A stretch of DNA of 6,828 nt from contig SFII01000132.1 in NCBI GenBank assembly GCA_004555335.1, forward strand, positions 1 through 6,828, read 5' to 3'. The notes under the pieces were generated by a model, which searched no databases, was not told the origin of the DNA, and was given only the letters and a program-made list of their open reading frames with translations. Position 1 is the stretch's first letter. Every line of letters starts with the position of its first letter. This document shows positions 1 to 6,265 of the stretch, one piece after another. A program made the translations under genes and the position numbers. The DNA comes from Coriobacteriaceae bacterium (GTDB lineage: Bacteria > Actinomycetota > Coriobacteriia > Coriobacteriales > Eggerthellaceae).

Positions 1-105
1 ATGATGAAGTCGGGGGGCACCCTGGTCGTGCGTCATCCCAACGAGTACATCATGGAAGTATTCGAGGCGACCGGCTTCACCGACTTTTTGACCATCGAGG
101 AGTAA
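1..105 (+). CDS. STAS-domain anti-sigma factor antagonist, C-terminal fragment
   Basis: This is the 3' end of a gene that begins outside the window; 34 codons and a TAA stop (103-105) are visible in frame 1. The ATG at position 1 is probably internal and lies there by chance. The visible peptide contains VRHPNEYIMEVFEATGFTDF followed by a short acidic end. It resembles the last strand and helix of STAS-domain anti-sigma-factor antagonists (SpoIIAA/RsbV type), where a xxVxxVFxxTGFxxxL pattern closes the fold. In that family the protein binds an RsbW-like kinase and is switched off by phosphorylation of a conserved Ser/Thr, which would lie upstream and cannot be checked here. Its stop is 2 nt before the GH3 start, and the GH3 ribosome site lies inside its last codons, so the two are almost certainly co-transcribed and perhaps translationally coupled. 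The family call rests on about 34 residues. Confidence 0.72.
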   Translation: MMKSGGTLVVRHPNEYIMEVFEATGFTDFLTIEE

Positions 106-107
106 CA

Positions 108-1841
108 ATGGTCGAGAAAATGCAAAACGCCATGCCTCAAGGGGAGATGCCTGATTTTGAAACCATGGTCAAGATGGCGAATTGGCAGAGCCTCAAGAAC
201 GGTGAGAAGATCTTCCAGGAGTTGCAGCAGGACTGCGAGCACCCCCGCGAGGTGCAGGAGGAACTGCTGTTCAAGCTTCTGCGCGATAATGCCGATACCC
301 CCTTCGGCAAGGAGCATGGCTTCGACCAGATCAAGACGGTCGAAGATTATAAGCGTCAGGTTCCCTTCACCACCTTCGATGATTATGCCGGCTTGGTATA
401 CGAGGTCATGGAAACCGGTGCTGCGGGTGTGATCTGCAGGGATTCTATTATTCACTTCAACGAGACCTCGGGCACCATGGGCAATCCCAAGGGCATTCCC
501 TTCACGGAGGCCGCTACCAAGCTGATGATGGATTACGGCAACGATTACAGCATGTACCTGATCGGCTGCAAGTACGGCGACCTGTTGAGCAGCGGCAGGA
601 AGTTCAGCATGACCGAATGCCGTCTGAACACCACCAAGGGCGGTACCACCTTCGGCGCCATGTCGAGCAGGGGTGTCTGGAATTATCGTTCCATCCTGCC
701 CCTTATGACCACCAGCCCCGATCCGGCAGTTTTTTCAACCAACGACACCGACACGCGCTATCTGCATGCCCGCTCGCTCCTTGCCGAGCGCAATCTGCTG
801 TACGGCACCACCGTGTTCGTGAGCCTGTACTTGGATCTGATGCGCTATATCATGGACAACTGGCAGATGCTGGTCGACGATATCGAGTCGGGTCAGATCA
901 ATCCCGATGTGCAGCTTCCCGAAGAGGCGAGGAAGGAGCTGGAAGAGCTCTACGTTCCCATGCCGGAGCGTGCGGCAGTGCTCCGCCGTATCTTCGAAAG
1001 CGATTCCGAAGATCCCATCATGCAGAGGATCTGGCCTAACTTCAGGATCATCCATTCCGTTGCCGGCGCCGGATTCGCCCCTTACATGGAGCGCATGCGC
1101 AAGTACTCCGGCGATGCATCCGTGCTCTATACCGGCTATTCCGCGTCCGAGGGAATCTTCTCCGTCCCCGAAAAGCTGGATTCGCCGGAAAGCATCCTCG
1201 TACCGCGTGCGGCCTACTTCGAGTTCCTGCCTTTGAGCGAGGACGGGGAAGAGGCAACTGAGACCGTGGGCCTGGAAGATTTGGAGCCCGGTCATGACTA
1301 CGAAGTGATCGTGACCACCCTGTCGGGCTTCTACCGCTATAAGATGCGCGATGCCATCCGCTGCGTGGGACGCCATGGCAAGGCACCAAAGATGGAATTC
1401 CTCTATCGCCTGGACCAGACCATCAACATGAAGGGCGAGAAGTGCACCGAGATGGTGCTGCGCAAGGCAGCCCAGCGCGTGGCCGACCGTCTAGGTTTGG
1501 ATATGGTGGACTTCAGCTGCTATCCCAACCTTGCCGAACAGCCTCCCCGTTACGAGATGCTTTACGAGTTCTATCGCATGCCCGAAGGCAAGGTCACCAT
1601 GGAGGAATTGAGCCGCGTGACCGACGAGGAAATCTGCGCGGGCTGCGCCGTCTACGGCTATCTGCGCGATAAGGATGGCCTGGCGCCCGCGAAGGCCCTG
1701 CTGCTGCAGGAGGAGACCAACCAGCTGTGGCGCGACATGCGCGTGATGAAGGGCGCGGCACCCAACCAGATCAAGCCCGTGCACATCATCGACAACGAAC
1801 AGAAGCGCCGATTCTTCTACGCCTTGATCGAACGCGATTAA
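108..1841 (+). CDS. GH3-family acyl-acid:amine ligase (adenylating amido synthetase)
   Basis: The product is 577 aa, full length for the GH3 superfamily. These ANL-type cytosolic enzymes activate a carboxylic acid with ATP as an acyl-adenylate and transfer it to an amine, usually an amino acid; plant members conjugate auxin and jasmonate. All three nucleotide motifs are visible: motif I TSGTMGNPKG at residues 120-129, motif II YSASEG at 344-349 and motif III YRYKMRD at 409-415 with D415. GEKCTEM (443-449) opens the smaller C-terminal lid domain, and NQIKPVHII near 553-561 matches the usual GH3 tail. The start is ATG 108, preceded by GAGGAG at 97-102 (5-nt spacer); ATG 120 is a weaker alternative. 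There is no room for its own promoter, so it is read with the STAS gene. A strong hairpin follows the stop. The native acid and amine cannot be read from sequence, and bacterial GH3 proteins are poorly characterised. Family call is secure; substrate unknown. Confidence 0.93.
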   Translation: MVEKMQNAMPQGEMPDFETMVKMANWQSLKNGEKIFQELQQDCEHPREVQEELLFKLLRDNADTPFGKEHGFDQIKTVEDYKRQVPFTTFDDYAGLVYEVMETGAAGVICRDSIIHFNETSGTMGNPKGIPFTEAATKLMMDYGNDYSMYLIGCKYGDLLSSGRKFSMTECRLNTTKGGTTFGAMSSRGVWNYRSILPLMTTSPDPAVFSTNDTDTRYLHARSLLAERNLLYGTTVFVSLYLDLMRYIMDNWQMLVDDIESGQINPDVQLPEEARKELEELYVPMPERAAVLRRIFESDSEDPIMQRIWPNFRIIHSVAGAGFAPYMERMRKYSGDASVLYTGYSASEGIFSVPEKLDSPESILVPRAAYFEFLPLSEDGEEATETVGLEDLEPGHDYEVIVTTLSGFYRYKMRDAIRCVGRHGKAPKMEFLYRLDQTINMKGEKCTEMVLRKAAQRVADRLGLDMVDFSCYPNLAEQPPRYEMLYEFYRMPEGKVTMEELSRVTDEEICAGCAVYGYLRDKDGLAPAKALLLQEETNQLWRDMRVMKGAAPNQIKPVHIIDNEQKRRFFYALIERD

Positions 1842-1843
1842 GT

Positions 1844-1897
1844 GCGAAAGCGGATCGGATGGGCGGGTTGCAAACCGTGCAACCCGCCTTCTTTCGC
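1844..1897 (+). terminator. Two-tier hairpin after the GH3 gene, probable terminator or attenuator
   Basis: A perfect 10-bp stem (GGCGGGTTGC at 1862-1871 and GCAACCCGCC at 1879-1888, 7-nt loop) starts 20 nt after the GH3 stop and is followed by the pyrimidine run TTCTTTC. A second, outer pair, GCGAAAG (1844-1850) with CTTTCGC (1891-1897), can close below it across an 11-nt left bulge. The T tract is short and interrupted, so termination may be partial. It lies between GH3 and the MATE-HATPase gene and could set their relative expression. Confidence 0.7.
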
Positions 1898-2010
1898 CTT
1901 GGATGCCCTGATCGGGTTGCGACCGCCGTGTGCGCGTGAGTTGTCTCGAGTCGTCCGTAGAGGGCGTGCGGGGCGTTCCAGGTGGAGGAACTGCAAGAAT
2001 AGGATTGCCT

Positions 2011-3894
2011 ATGGAAAAGAAGAATTCGAAATCGAGTAAGAACAATCAGTTGATCGCCCAGACTTTCAGGTCTTACTTGAGCATGTCGATTCTCATCACG
2101 CTTTCCGCGACTTTGGGAATGATGATCGACAATGTCATCGCCGGCCAGACCATGGGCGCGGACGCCGTTGGTGCCATTGGTATGTCGACGCCGCTGCTCA
2201 TGCTTTTTTCGGGCTGCGCCGGCATCTTGGAAACGGGTGCCGTCACGCTTTCAGCGCGCGCTTTGGGCAAGAGGGATTCCAACCAGGTGAACGCCCTGTT
2301 CAGCATCGCCCTGATAGCGGGTTTCGCCATCGGCCTGCTCTGCCTGCTGGTAGGGCATTTCGGAAGCGGTACGATTGCATCGCTTCTAGGTGCCGACGAC
2401 CCGCGCCTGTTCGAGGGTACGAAGGCCTTCATCACCGGTTTGAGCCTGGGTGCGCTTCCCATCATCCTGCTGCAGCTGGTCATGGGCTTCGTGCGCCTTG
2501 ACGGCTCGCCTCAGCTGGGCCTTGTCGCCATCCTGACCATGAGTGTCTGCGATGTCAGCTTCAACTTGATTGCGGTTCTGGTGCTGGATGCGGGCCTGCT
2601 GGGCATGGGAACGTCGACTGCCTTGGCGTATTACATCGCGCTTGCCGTGGCGTCGACCCATTTCTTCAAGAAGAAATGCTCCCTGAAGCTGGTTAACCCC
2701 CTGCCGTACATTTCCAACCTGGGTACGCTGTTGAAAACGGGCATGCCCGATTCCATGGTGCGCGCTTGCGTCATGCTGCGCACCTTCACCTACAACAACT
2801 TGCTGCTGATGGTTTCCACCGCCAGCGCCGTTGCCGCCCTTTCCATGCTGACTTCGGTCAACATGTTCCTTTCCGCGGTATCGGTTGGCGTCGGCCAGAC
2901 GGCGACGCTGCTCTGCGGCATCTTCTTCGGCGAGCAGGATAGGGACGCCATTAAGGGCACCGTGATGGTTGCCTTGAAGACGGGTATGGCCTTGTGCCTG
3001 CTCCTTTGTGTGCTGGTATTCATCTTCGCCCCCACGGTGGTGTCCTTCTTCGGCCTGACCGACCCGGAGGCGAAGGCGCTCGGCGTCATCGCGGTACGCG
3101 TGTACTGCTTTGCCGTGCCTTTGGACCTGGTCAACAACGTATTTGCCAGGTATTACCAGAGCAGCGGCAACCTGAAAGGCGCAAATCTTATCTCCGCAGG
3201 CCAGACCTTCGTGTGCGGCGTCGTGTTCGCGCTTATCTCGGTCTGGTTCCTGGGGGCTTTGGGCATCTGGATTTCCTTTGTGTTCAGCCAGGCAGCGACC
3301 TTGGTCATCCAGGTTGTGGTCGCCATCGTCTCGTGGCGCAAGAAACACGCAGCGGGCTGCTCCGCGGCAACCGGGCTTATTCCTTCAACTCCTCGGGAAG
3401 ACCGGGGATTCGACCCCGGGCATGCAAGCCTGGTCGATAAGATGCTCTACCTGCCCGACGGATTCCAGAGCGATTGGAAGGCTTCTGCCGTCTTCGAGTG
3501 CGGGAAGGAGCCGGGCGATGCGACCAGGTGCTCCGAGGAAGTTGCGGATTGGTGCCGCAAAAACGGCATCGACTCCAAGCGCAGCTACCTGCTGTCGCTG
3601 GCTGTGGAGGAAATGGCCGGCAATATCGCCCGGCACGGCTTCGCGAAGACCAAGAAGCCTGCAATCGATATCCGCCTGGTTGCGAAGGAAGATGATTCCA
3701 TCATCCTGCGAATCAGGGACAACGGAGTCGAATTCAATCCCATGGACTACGACATCGCGTCGGACGATTCCGCTAAGTGCATCGGTATCAAGTTGGTGCG
3801 TTCGACCATGACCAACATGGACTATCACAGCACGGTGGGCCCGCGTCTGCAAAGCCCTGCTTGCGGTAGTATTCGCGCGTCCCTACCGAGCTGA
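2011..3894 (+). CDS. MATE-family exporter fused to RsbW/SpoIIAB-like HATPase domain (C-terminus abnormal)
   Basis: The 627-aa product starts at ATG 2011 with AGGA at 2001-2004; a GTG at 1930 in the same frame would add 27 residues without hydrophobic or family-like character. Residues about 15-442 are a two-half MATE transporter with about twelve hydrophobic segments, opening with SYLSMSILITLSATLGMMID and containing an MGADAVGAIG stretch typical of the family. MATE proteins export drugs or metabolites driven by Na+ or H+. After a cytosolic linker (about 443-485), residues about 486-610 form an HATPase_c_2 domain like anti-sigma kinases: N-box E534-x3-N538 followed by RHG, G1 box D570-N-G572, and a degenerate G2 box (CIGIKL, 590-595). 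The domain breaks off after HSTVG (G610); residues 611-627 are an antisense reading of the convergent elp3-like gene, so the last strand seems lost. Substrate unknown. STAS and GH3 genes lie upstream, separated by a hairpin. Confidence 0.88.
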   Translation: MEKKNSKSSKNNQLIAQTFRSYLSMSILITLSATLGMMIDNVIAGQTMGADAVGAIGMSTPLLMLFSGCAGILETGAVTLSARALGKRDSNQVNALFSIALIAGFAIGLLCLLVGHFGSGTIASLLGADDPRLFEGTKAFITGLSLGALPIILLQLVMGFVRLDGSPQLGLVAILTMSVCDVSFNLIAVLVLDAGLLGMGTSTALAYYIALAVASTHFFKKKCSLKLVNPLPYISNLGTLLKTGMPDSMVRACVMLRTFTYNNLLLMVSTASAVAALSMLTSVNMFLSAVSVGVGQTATLLCGIFFGEQDRDAIKGTVMVALKTGMALCLLLCVLVFIFAPTVVSFFGLTDPEAKALGVIAVRVYCFAVPLDLVNNVFARYYQSSGNLKGANLISAGQTFVCGVVFALISVWFLGALGIWISFVFSQAATLVIQVVVAIVSWRKKHAAGCSAATGLIPSTPREDRGFDPGHASLVDKMLYLPDGFQSDWKASAVFECGKEPGDATRCSEEVADWCRKNGIDSKRSYLLSLAVEEMAGNIARHGFAKTKKPAIDIRLVAKEDDSIILRIRDNGVEFNPMDYDIASDDSAKCIGIKLVRSTMTNMDYHSTVGPRLQSPACGSIRASLPS

Positions 3895-5653
3895 TGACGT
3901 TGATCTGCTTGAAACCCTGCATCCGGGCCATCTTGCAAGCATGTTCGATCAGCTTCTTCCCCAAGCCGGCATGCTGGGCGTTCGCCTGTTCAGCGCCATT
4001 GCCGATGCTTGCGACCCTTCCGTACACGTGTACCTCGCGGATCATCGCCTGACCAGGGGAGACGGCGAGCTCCGGATGGGCGCGCACGTAGTCCTGGTCG
4101 GGGAGGGAAAGGCGCAGGAAACCTGCGATCTTACGTGCGGGTGTGACCCACTGCAGGAAATGCTCGTCGGTGTGCAGGGTTCGGTAAGGCAGGTCTTCCA
4201 GCTGCAGTTTGTCGATGTCCGCCTGATCGGTATTGATTTCCCTCGAGCGTATCTCGCGGACCGTCTGCCCGGTGCGCACCAGATGATCGTCGACCAGCTG
4301 GCGCAGATTGCCCTTCTTGTTGCCGGCAAGGATGTCCTGGGCGGATATGTCCCTGATCATGCGGGAGATGCGCGTGAACTCCGGCGTCGCTGCGACATCG
4401 GCTGCGAGCACGTCGATCAGCTGCCCTTCGGAATAGGGGATCCATTCGCCCTTTTCGAAGGCGGCCTGGAGTCCGGTGCCGGCAACCAGCGAGCAGGGGT
4501 AGATCTTCACCTCGTCGGGCTGGTATTCGGTCTCGGTCATGAAACGCCGGTAATCGCGCTTGTCCGACTGCGGAGTCGACCCCAACAGGTTCACCATGAA
4601 ATGGGTGTGGATCTTGAAACCGAACAGCCGGGCGAGGTCGATGGCCTGCTTGGCGGCCTCGATTTGGCGGTTTGCGGGTTCGAGGCTGTCGGTTGCGGCC
4701 CTGCGGTTCTTCGTCAGCACCTGGGCGTCGATGCTCTGTATTCCCATCTGGACCTTGGTGCAACCCAGCTGCCTGATGGTGCGCAGGCTTGCGGGGTTCA
4801 CGGTATCGGGGCGTGTTTCCACCACCAGGCCGACCACGCGATGCCGGGCGTGCTCGTTGCGCGCATGCTGCTCGAACAGGGCTCCCATGTCGGCGGTCTG
4901 CCAGCGTTCGGCCTGCTGCCAGGCGCCTGATTGCCGGTAGAGCCTGCTGGCCGCCTGGTTGTAGGTCAGCTGCCCGCAATCGATCATGTCCTGGAGCCGG
5001 CTTGCGTTTTCCGCCAAGCGGCCAGGGTCGTTTTCGATGCCGGCATCATGATAGAGCTTGCGTCGGGCTTGCGCTTTGGCATCGCGTTGCCCTTCGTCGT
5101 TCAGGGCTTCGAATAACTGCTCGATGAACCAGACCTGATAGCTTTCGGGGTAGTCGCAGAAGGTGCCGCCCAGCACGATGAGCTCGATCTTCCCCGTTTC
5201 ATGCCCCATATCCACGAGTGCTTTCAGGCGGGAGGCCACCTGCAGGTAGGGGTCGAAGAAGTTGCGCTCGGCGCGCTGGCAGGCGGGTTCGTTGGAAAGG
5301 TAGCTTTTGGGCATGCGTACGTCGTTGGGGCAGAACAGGCAATTGCCCGAGCATGCCCACGGCTTGGTGATGACCGTGATGGTGGCGACTCCTGAAGAAG
5401 TCCGGCGCGGTTTCATGCGGCAGCTTGCGAAAAGCGCCGCCTCTTGCTGCGGAGTGACTTTCCAGCTGTTCCAGAGCTCGGGATCGTTCGCCTTCACTTT
5501 CAGGTAGTAGGGCACGATGTGCTTTTTCGCGAAACGGCGGACCGGCGCCCCTTCCAGCTTGTTGCGCGCGGCAAGGATGCCCTCGACGTCGCGGGGATCG
5601 AGCGTGCCTTCGGGGGTGATGCGGGAGAGTATTTCGCGGATGATCTTTTCCAT
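3788..5653 (-). CDS. Elp3-like radical SAM / GNAT tRNA wobble-uridine modification enzyme (C-terminus abnormal)
   Basis: The product is 621 aa from ATG 5653. Elp3 proteins use S-adenosylmethionine radical chemistry and acetyl-CoA to start the cm5U-type modification of U34 in tRNA. The radical SAM domain (about 85-390) has a cluster motif CSGNCLFC (C101, C105, C108), then GGTF (162-165), ETRPD (279-283) and KIYPC (383-387). The GNAT domain (about 490-605) has REVHVYG (539-545), the acetyl-CoA loop QHAGLGKK (560-567) and GTREYYRKQGF (591-601). Cluster spacing is CX3CX2C followed by PND, unlike the CX4CX2C or CX9CX2C followed by PGG of archaeal and eukaryotic Elp3, and an extra charged helical stretch lies at about 185-270; both suggest a distinct bacterial clade. 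An upstream in-frame ATG at 5776 is rejected because 41 non-family residues would be added across the promoter. Sequence after G605-P606 is an antisense reading of the neighbouring gene. Confidence 0.9.
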   Translation of the reverse strand: MEKIIREILSRITPEGTLDPRDVEGILAARNKLEGAPVRRFAKKHIVPYYLKVKANDPELWNSWKVTPQQEAALFASCRMKPRRTSSGVATITVITKPWACSGNCLFCPNDVRMPKSYLSNEPACQRAERNFFDPYLQVASRLKALVDMGHETGKIELIVLGGTFCDYPESYQVWFIEQLFEALNDEGQRDAKAQARRKLYHDAGIENDPGRLAENASRLQDMIDCGQLTYNQAASRLYRQSGAWQQAERWQTADMGALFEQHARNEHARHRVVGLVVETRPDTVNPASLRTIRQLGCTKVQMGIQSIDAQVLTKNRRAATDSLEPANRQIEAAKQAIDLARLFGFKIHTHFMVNLLGSTPQSDKRDYRRFMTETEYQPDEVKIYPCSLVAGTGLQAAFEKGEWIPYSEGQLIDVLAADVAATPEFTRISRMIRDISAQDILAGNKKGNLRQLVDDHLVRTGQTVREIRSREINTDQADIDKLQLEDLPYRTLHTDEHFLQWVTPARKIAGFLRLSLPDQDYVRAHPELAVSPGQAMIREVHVYGRVASIGNGAEQANAQHAGLGKKLIEHACKMARMQGFKQINVISSVGTREYYRKQGFADAGPPCCDSPCWSWSNAPT

Positions 5654-5659
5654 GCGCCC

Positions 5660-5665
5660 ATTATA
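5660..5665 (-). promoter_or_regulatory. Consensus -10 box (TATAAT) for the elp3-like gene, leaderless layout
   Basis: On the minus strand the start codon is preceded by TATAATGGGCGCATG. The hexamer is a perfect sigma-70/SigA -10 element in GC-rich surroundings and ends 6 nt before the ATG, so transcription would begin at or next to the A of the start codon. No purine-rich ribosome site lies in between. At a 15-18 nt spacing the upstream hexamers (for example AAGGGT) are not good -35 matches; a TTGGCA is present but only 12 nt away. The -10 is seen; the leaderless message is inferred. Confidence 0.6.
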
Positions 5666-5757
5666 CGGCAGGCCGCTTGCCAACCCTTTCGCTTCCGTTC
5701 TACGCAAGCTTGGGTCGGGTGGTATACCATGCGGGGAAGGAACATGGGAAGCTGTGG

Positions 5758-5783
5758 CCGACCTTGCGTTATGCAAGGTTCGG
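5758..5783 (+). promoter_or_regulatory. Inverted repeat / leader hairpin upstream of the TSCPD gene
   Basis: ACCTTGC (5761-5767) and GCAAGGT (5773-5779) are perfect complements around a 5-nt loop. With one bulged T the stem extends by CCG/CGG (5758-5760 with 5781-5783), giving 10 pairs. It ends 67 nt before the TSCPD start codon and has no T tract, so it is not a terminator. It could be a dyad operator or a structured mRNA leader. An extended -10-like TGGTATACC at 5720-5728 lies just upstream and would place the hairpin in the transcript, but its match is only partial. Confidence 0.4.
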
Positions 5784-5850
5784 GGCGGCTTCGACGGGTA
5801 ATAAGCAAATCGTGATAACCAAAGGATGCCGAAGAATAGAGAGGGAGAAC

Positions 5851-6117
5851 ATGGCGATTTACGAATTCAGGCCGGAAGGCGTTTGCGCGCAGGCGATGGC
5901 AGTGGAAGTGGAAGATGGTGTGATCAGGGAATTCCAGGTGCTGGGCGGGTGCAGCGGCAACCTGCAGGGTATCTCCGCGCTGATCAAGGGCCAGAAGGCC
6001 GAAGACGTCATCGACCGCCTGGAAGGCATCAAGTGCGGCCGCAAGCCCACTTCCTGCCCTGACCAGCTGGCACGCGGTTTGCACTCCATCCTCGCCCAGG
6101 AGGCTGCCGCGGAATAG
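5851..6117 (+). CDS. Stand-alone TSCPD-domain protein (TIGR03905-like)
   Basis: This 88-aa protein starts at ATG 5851 with GAGGGAG at 5841-5847. An in-frame ATG at 5677 would add 58 residues that resemble nothing and read through the leader hairpin, so it is rejected. It has a short strand-rich N-terminus, GGCSGNLQGI at 32-41 and the name-giving TSCPDQLA at 67-74. Four cysteines (C12, C34, C62, C69) are spaced as in the TSCPD domain and could bind a metal such as zinc, although that is family inference. The same domain occurs at the C-terminus of some ribonucleotide reductases; small stand-alone copies in anaerobes have no settled function. No membrane segment or signal peptide is present. 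It is divergent from the elp3-like gene and is followed after 111 nt by a strong terminator, so it is probably a single-gene transcript. Confidence 0.87.
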   Translation: MAIYEFRPEGVCAQAMAVEVEDGVIREFQVLGGCSGNLQGISALIKGQKAEDVIDRLEGIKCGRKPTSCPDQLARGLHSILAQEAAAE

Positions 6118-6228
6118 TCTTCCTATCACCTGCGTTGGAAGGTCTGTCTCCCAGCGGAATTCCGGGAAGGTGCGGCAGGCGGTTTATCCCGGTGATACTT
6201 TCGGGGCGGATTGGATATTTATTTTGGT
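6118..6228 (+). other. Non-coding tail between the TSCPD stop and its terminator
   Basis: These 111 nt show no open frame with a ribosome site. They contain a perfect 10-bp palindrome CGGAATTCCG (6155-6164) and an AT-rich end before the terminator stem. The stretch is most likely the 3' untranslated region of the TSCPD message; a small RNA is possible, but no convincing promoter was found. Confidence 0.4.
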
Positions 6229-6265
6229 GAAGGCGCACGGATTCGTCCGTGCGCCTTCTTTTTTT
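6229..6265 (+). terminator. Strong intrinsic terminator
   Basis: A perfect 13-bp stem (left arm 6229-6241, right arm 6246-6258, GC core GGCGCACGG) with a TTCG tetraloop is followed directly by seven Ts (6259-6265). It matches the classic Rho-independent form and closes the TSCPD transcript, insulating the purine permease promoter region downstream. Confidence 0.92.

Noticed and set aside
1976..2005. Promoter TTCCAG-N18-TAGGAT in front of the MATE gene
   Set aside because: Only two of six positions match the -35 and four of six the -10; too weak to annotate.
1930..2010. Upstream GTG start for the MATE-HATPase gene adding 27 residues
   Set aside because: The extra residues are polar/glycine-rich and unlike a MATE N-terminus, and no ribosome site precedes the GTG; ATG 2011 with AGGA fits better.
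2386..3348. Long antisense open frame within the MATE region (320 codons, minus strand)
   Set aside because: It has a highly biased, low-hydrophobicity composition rich in Gln/His/Arg, as expected from reading GC-rich codons on the opposite strand, with no family features.
3941..4930. 329-codon open frame on the plus strand inside the elp3-like gene
   Set aside because: It is the antisense of a clearly conserved radical SAM/GNAT protein and has no recognisable domain or ribosome site.
5654..5776. Upstream ATG (5776) for the elp3-like gene
   Set aside because: It would translate across the TATAAT box and add 41 residues unlike the family; MEKIIREIL at 5653 is the natural N-terminus.
5677..5850. 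Upstream ATG for the TSCPD gene
   Set aside because: There is no ribosome site at 5677, and the added 58 residues cross the leader hairpin; GAGGGAG before 5851 decides the start.
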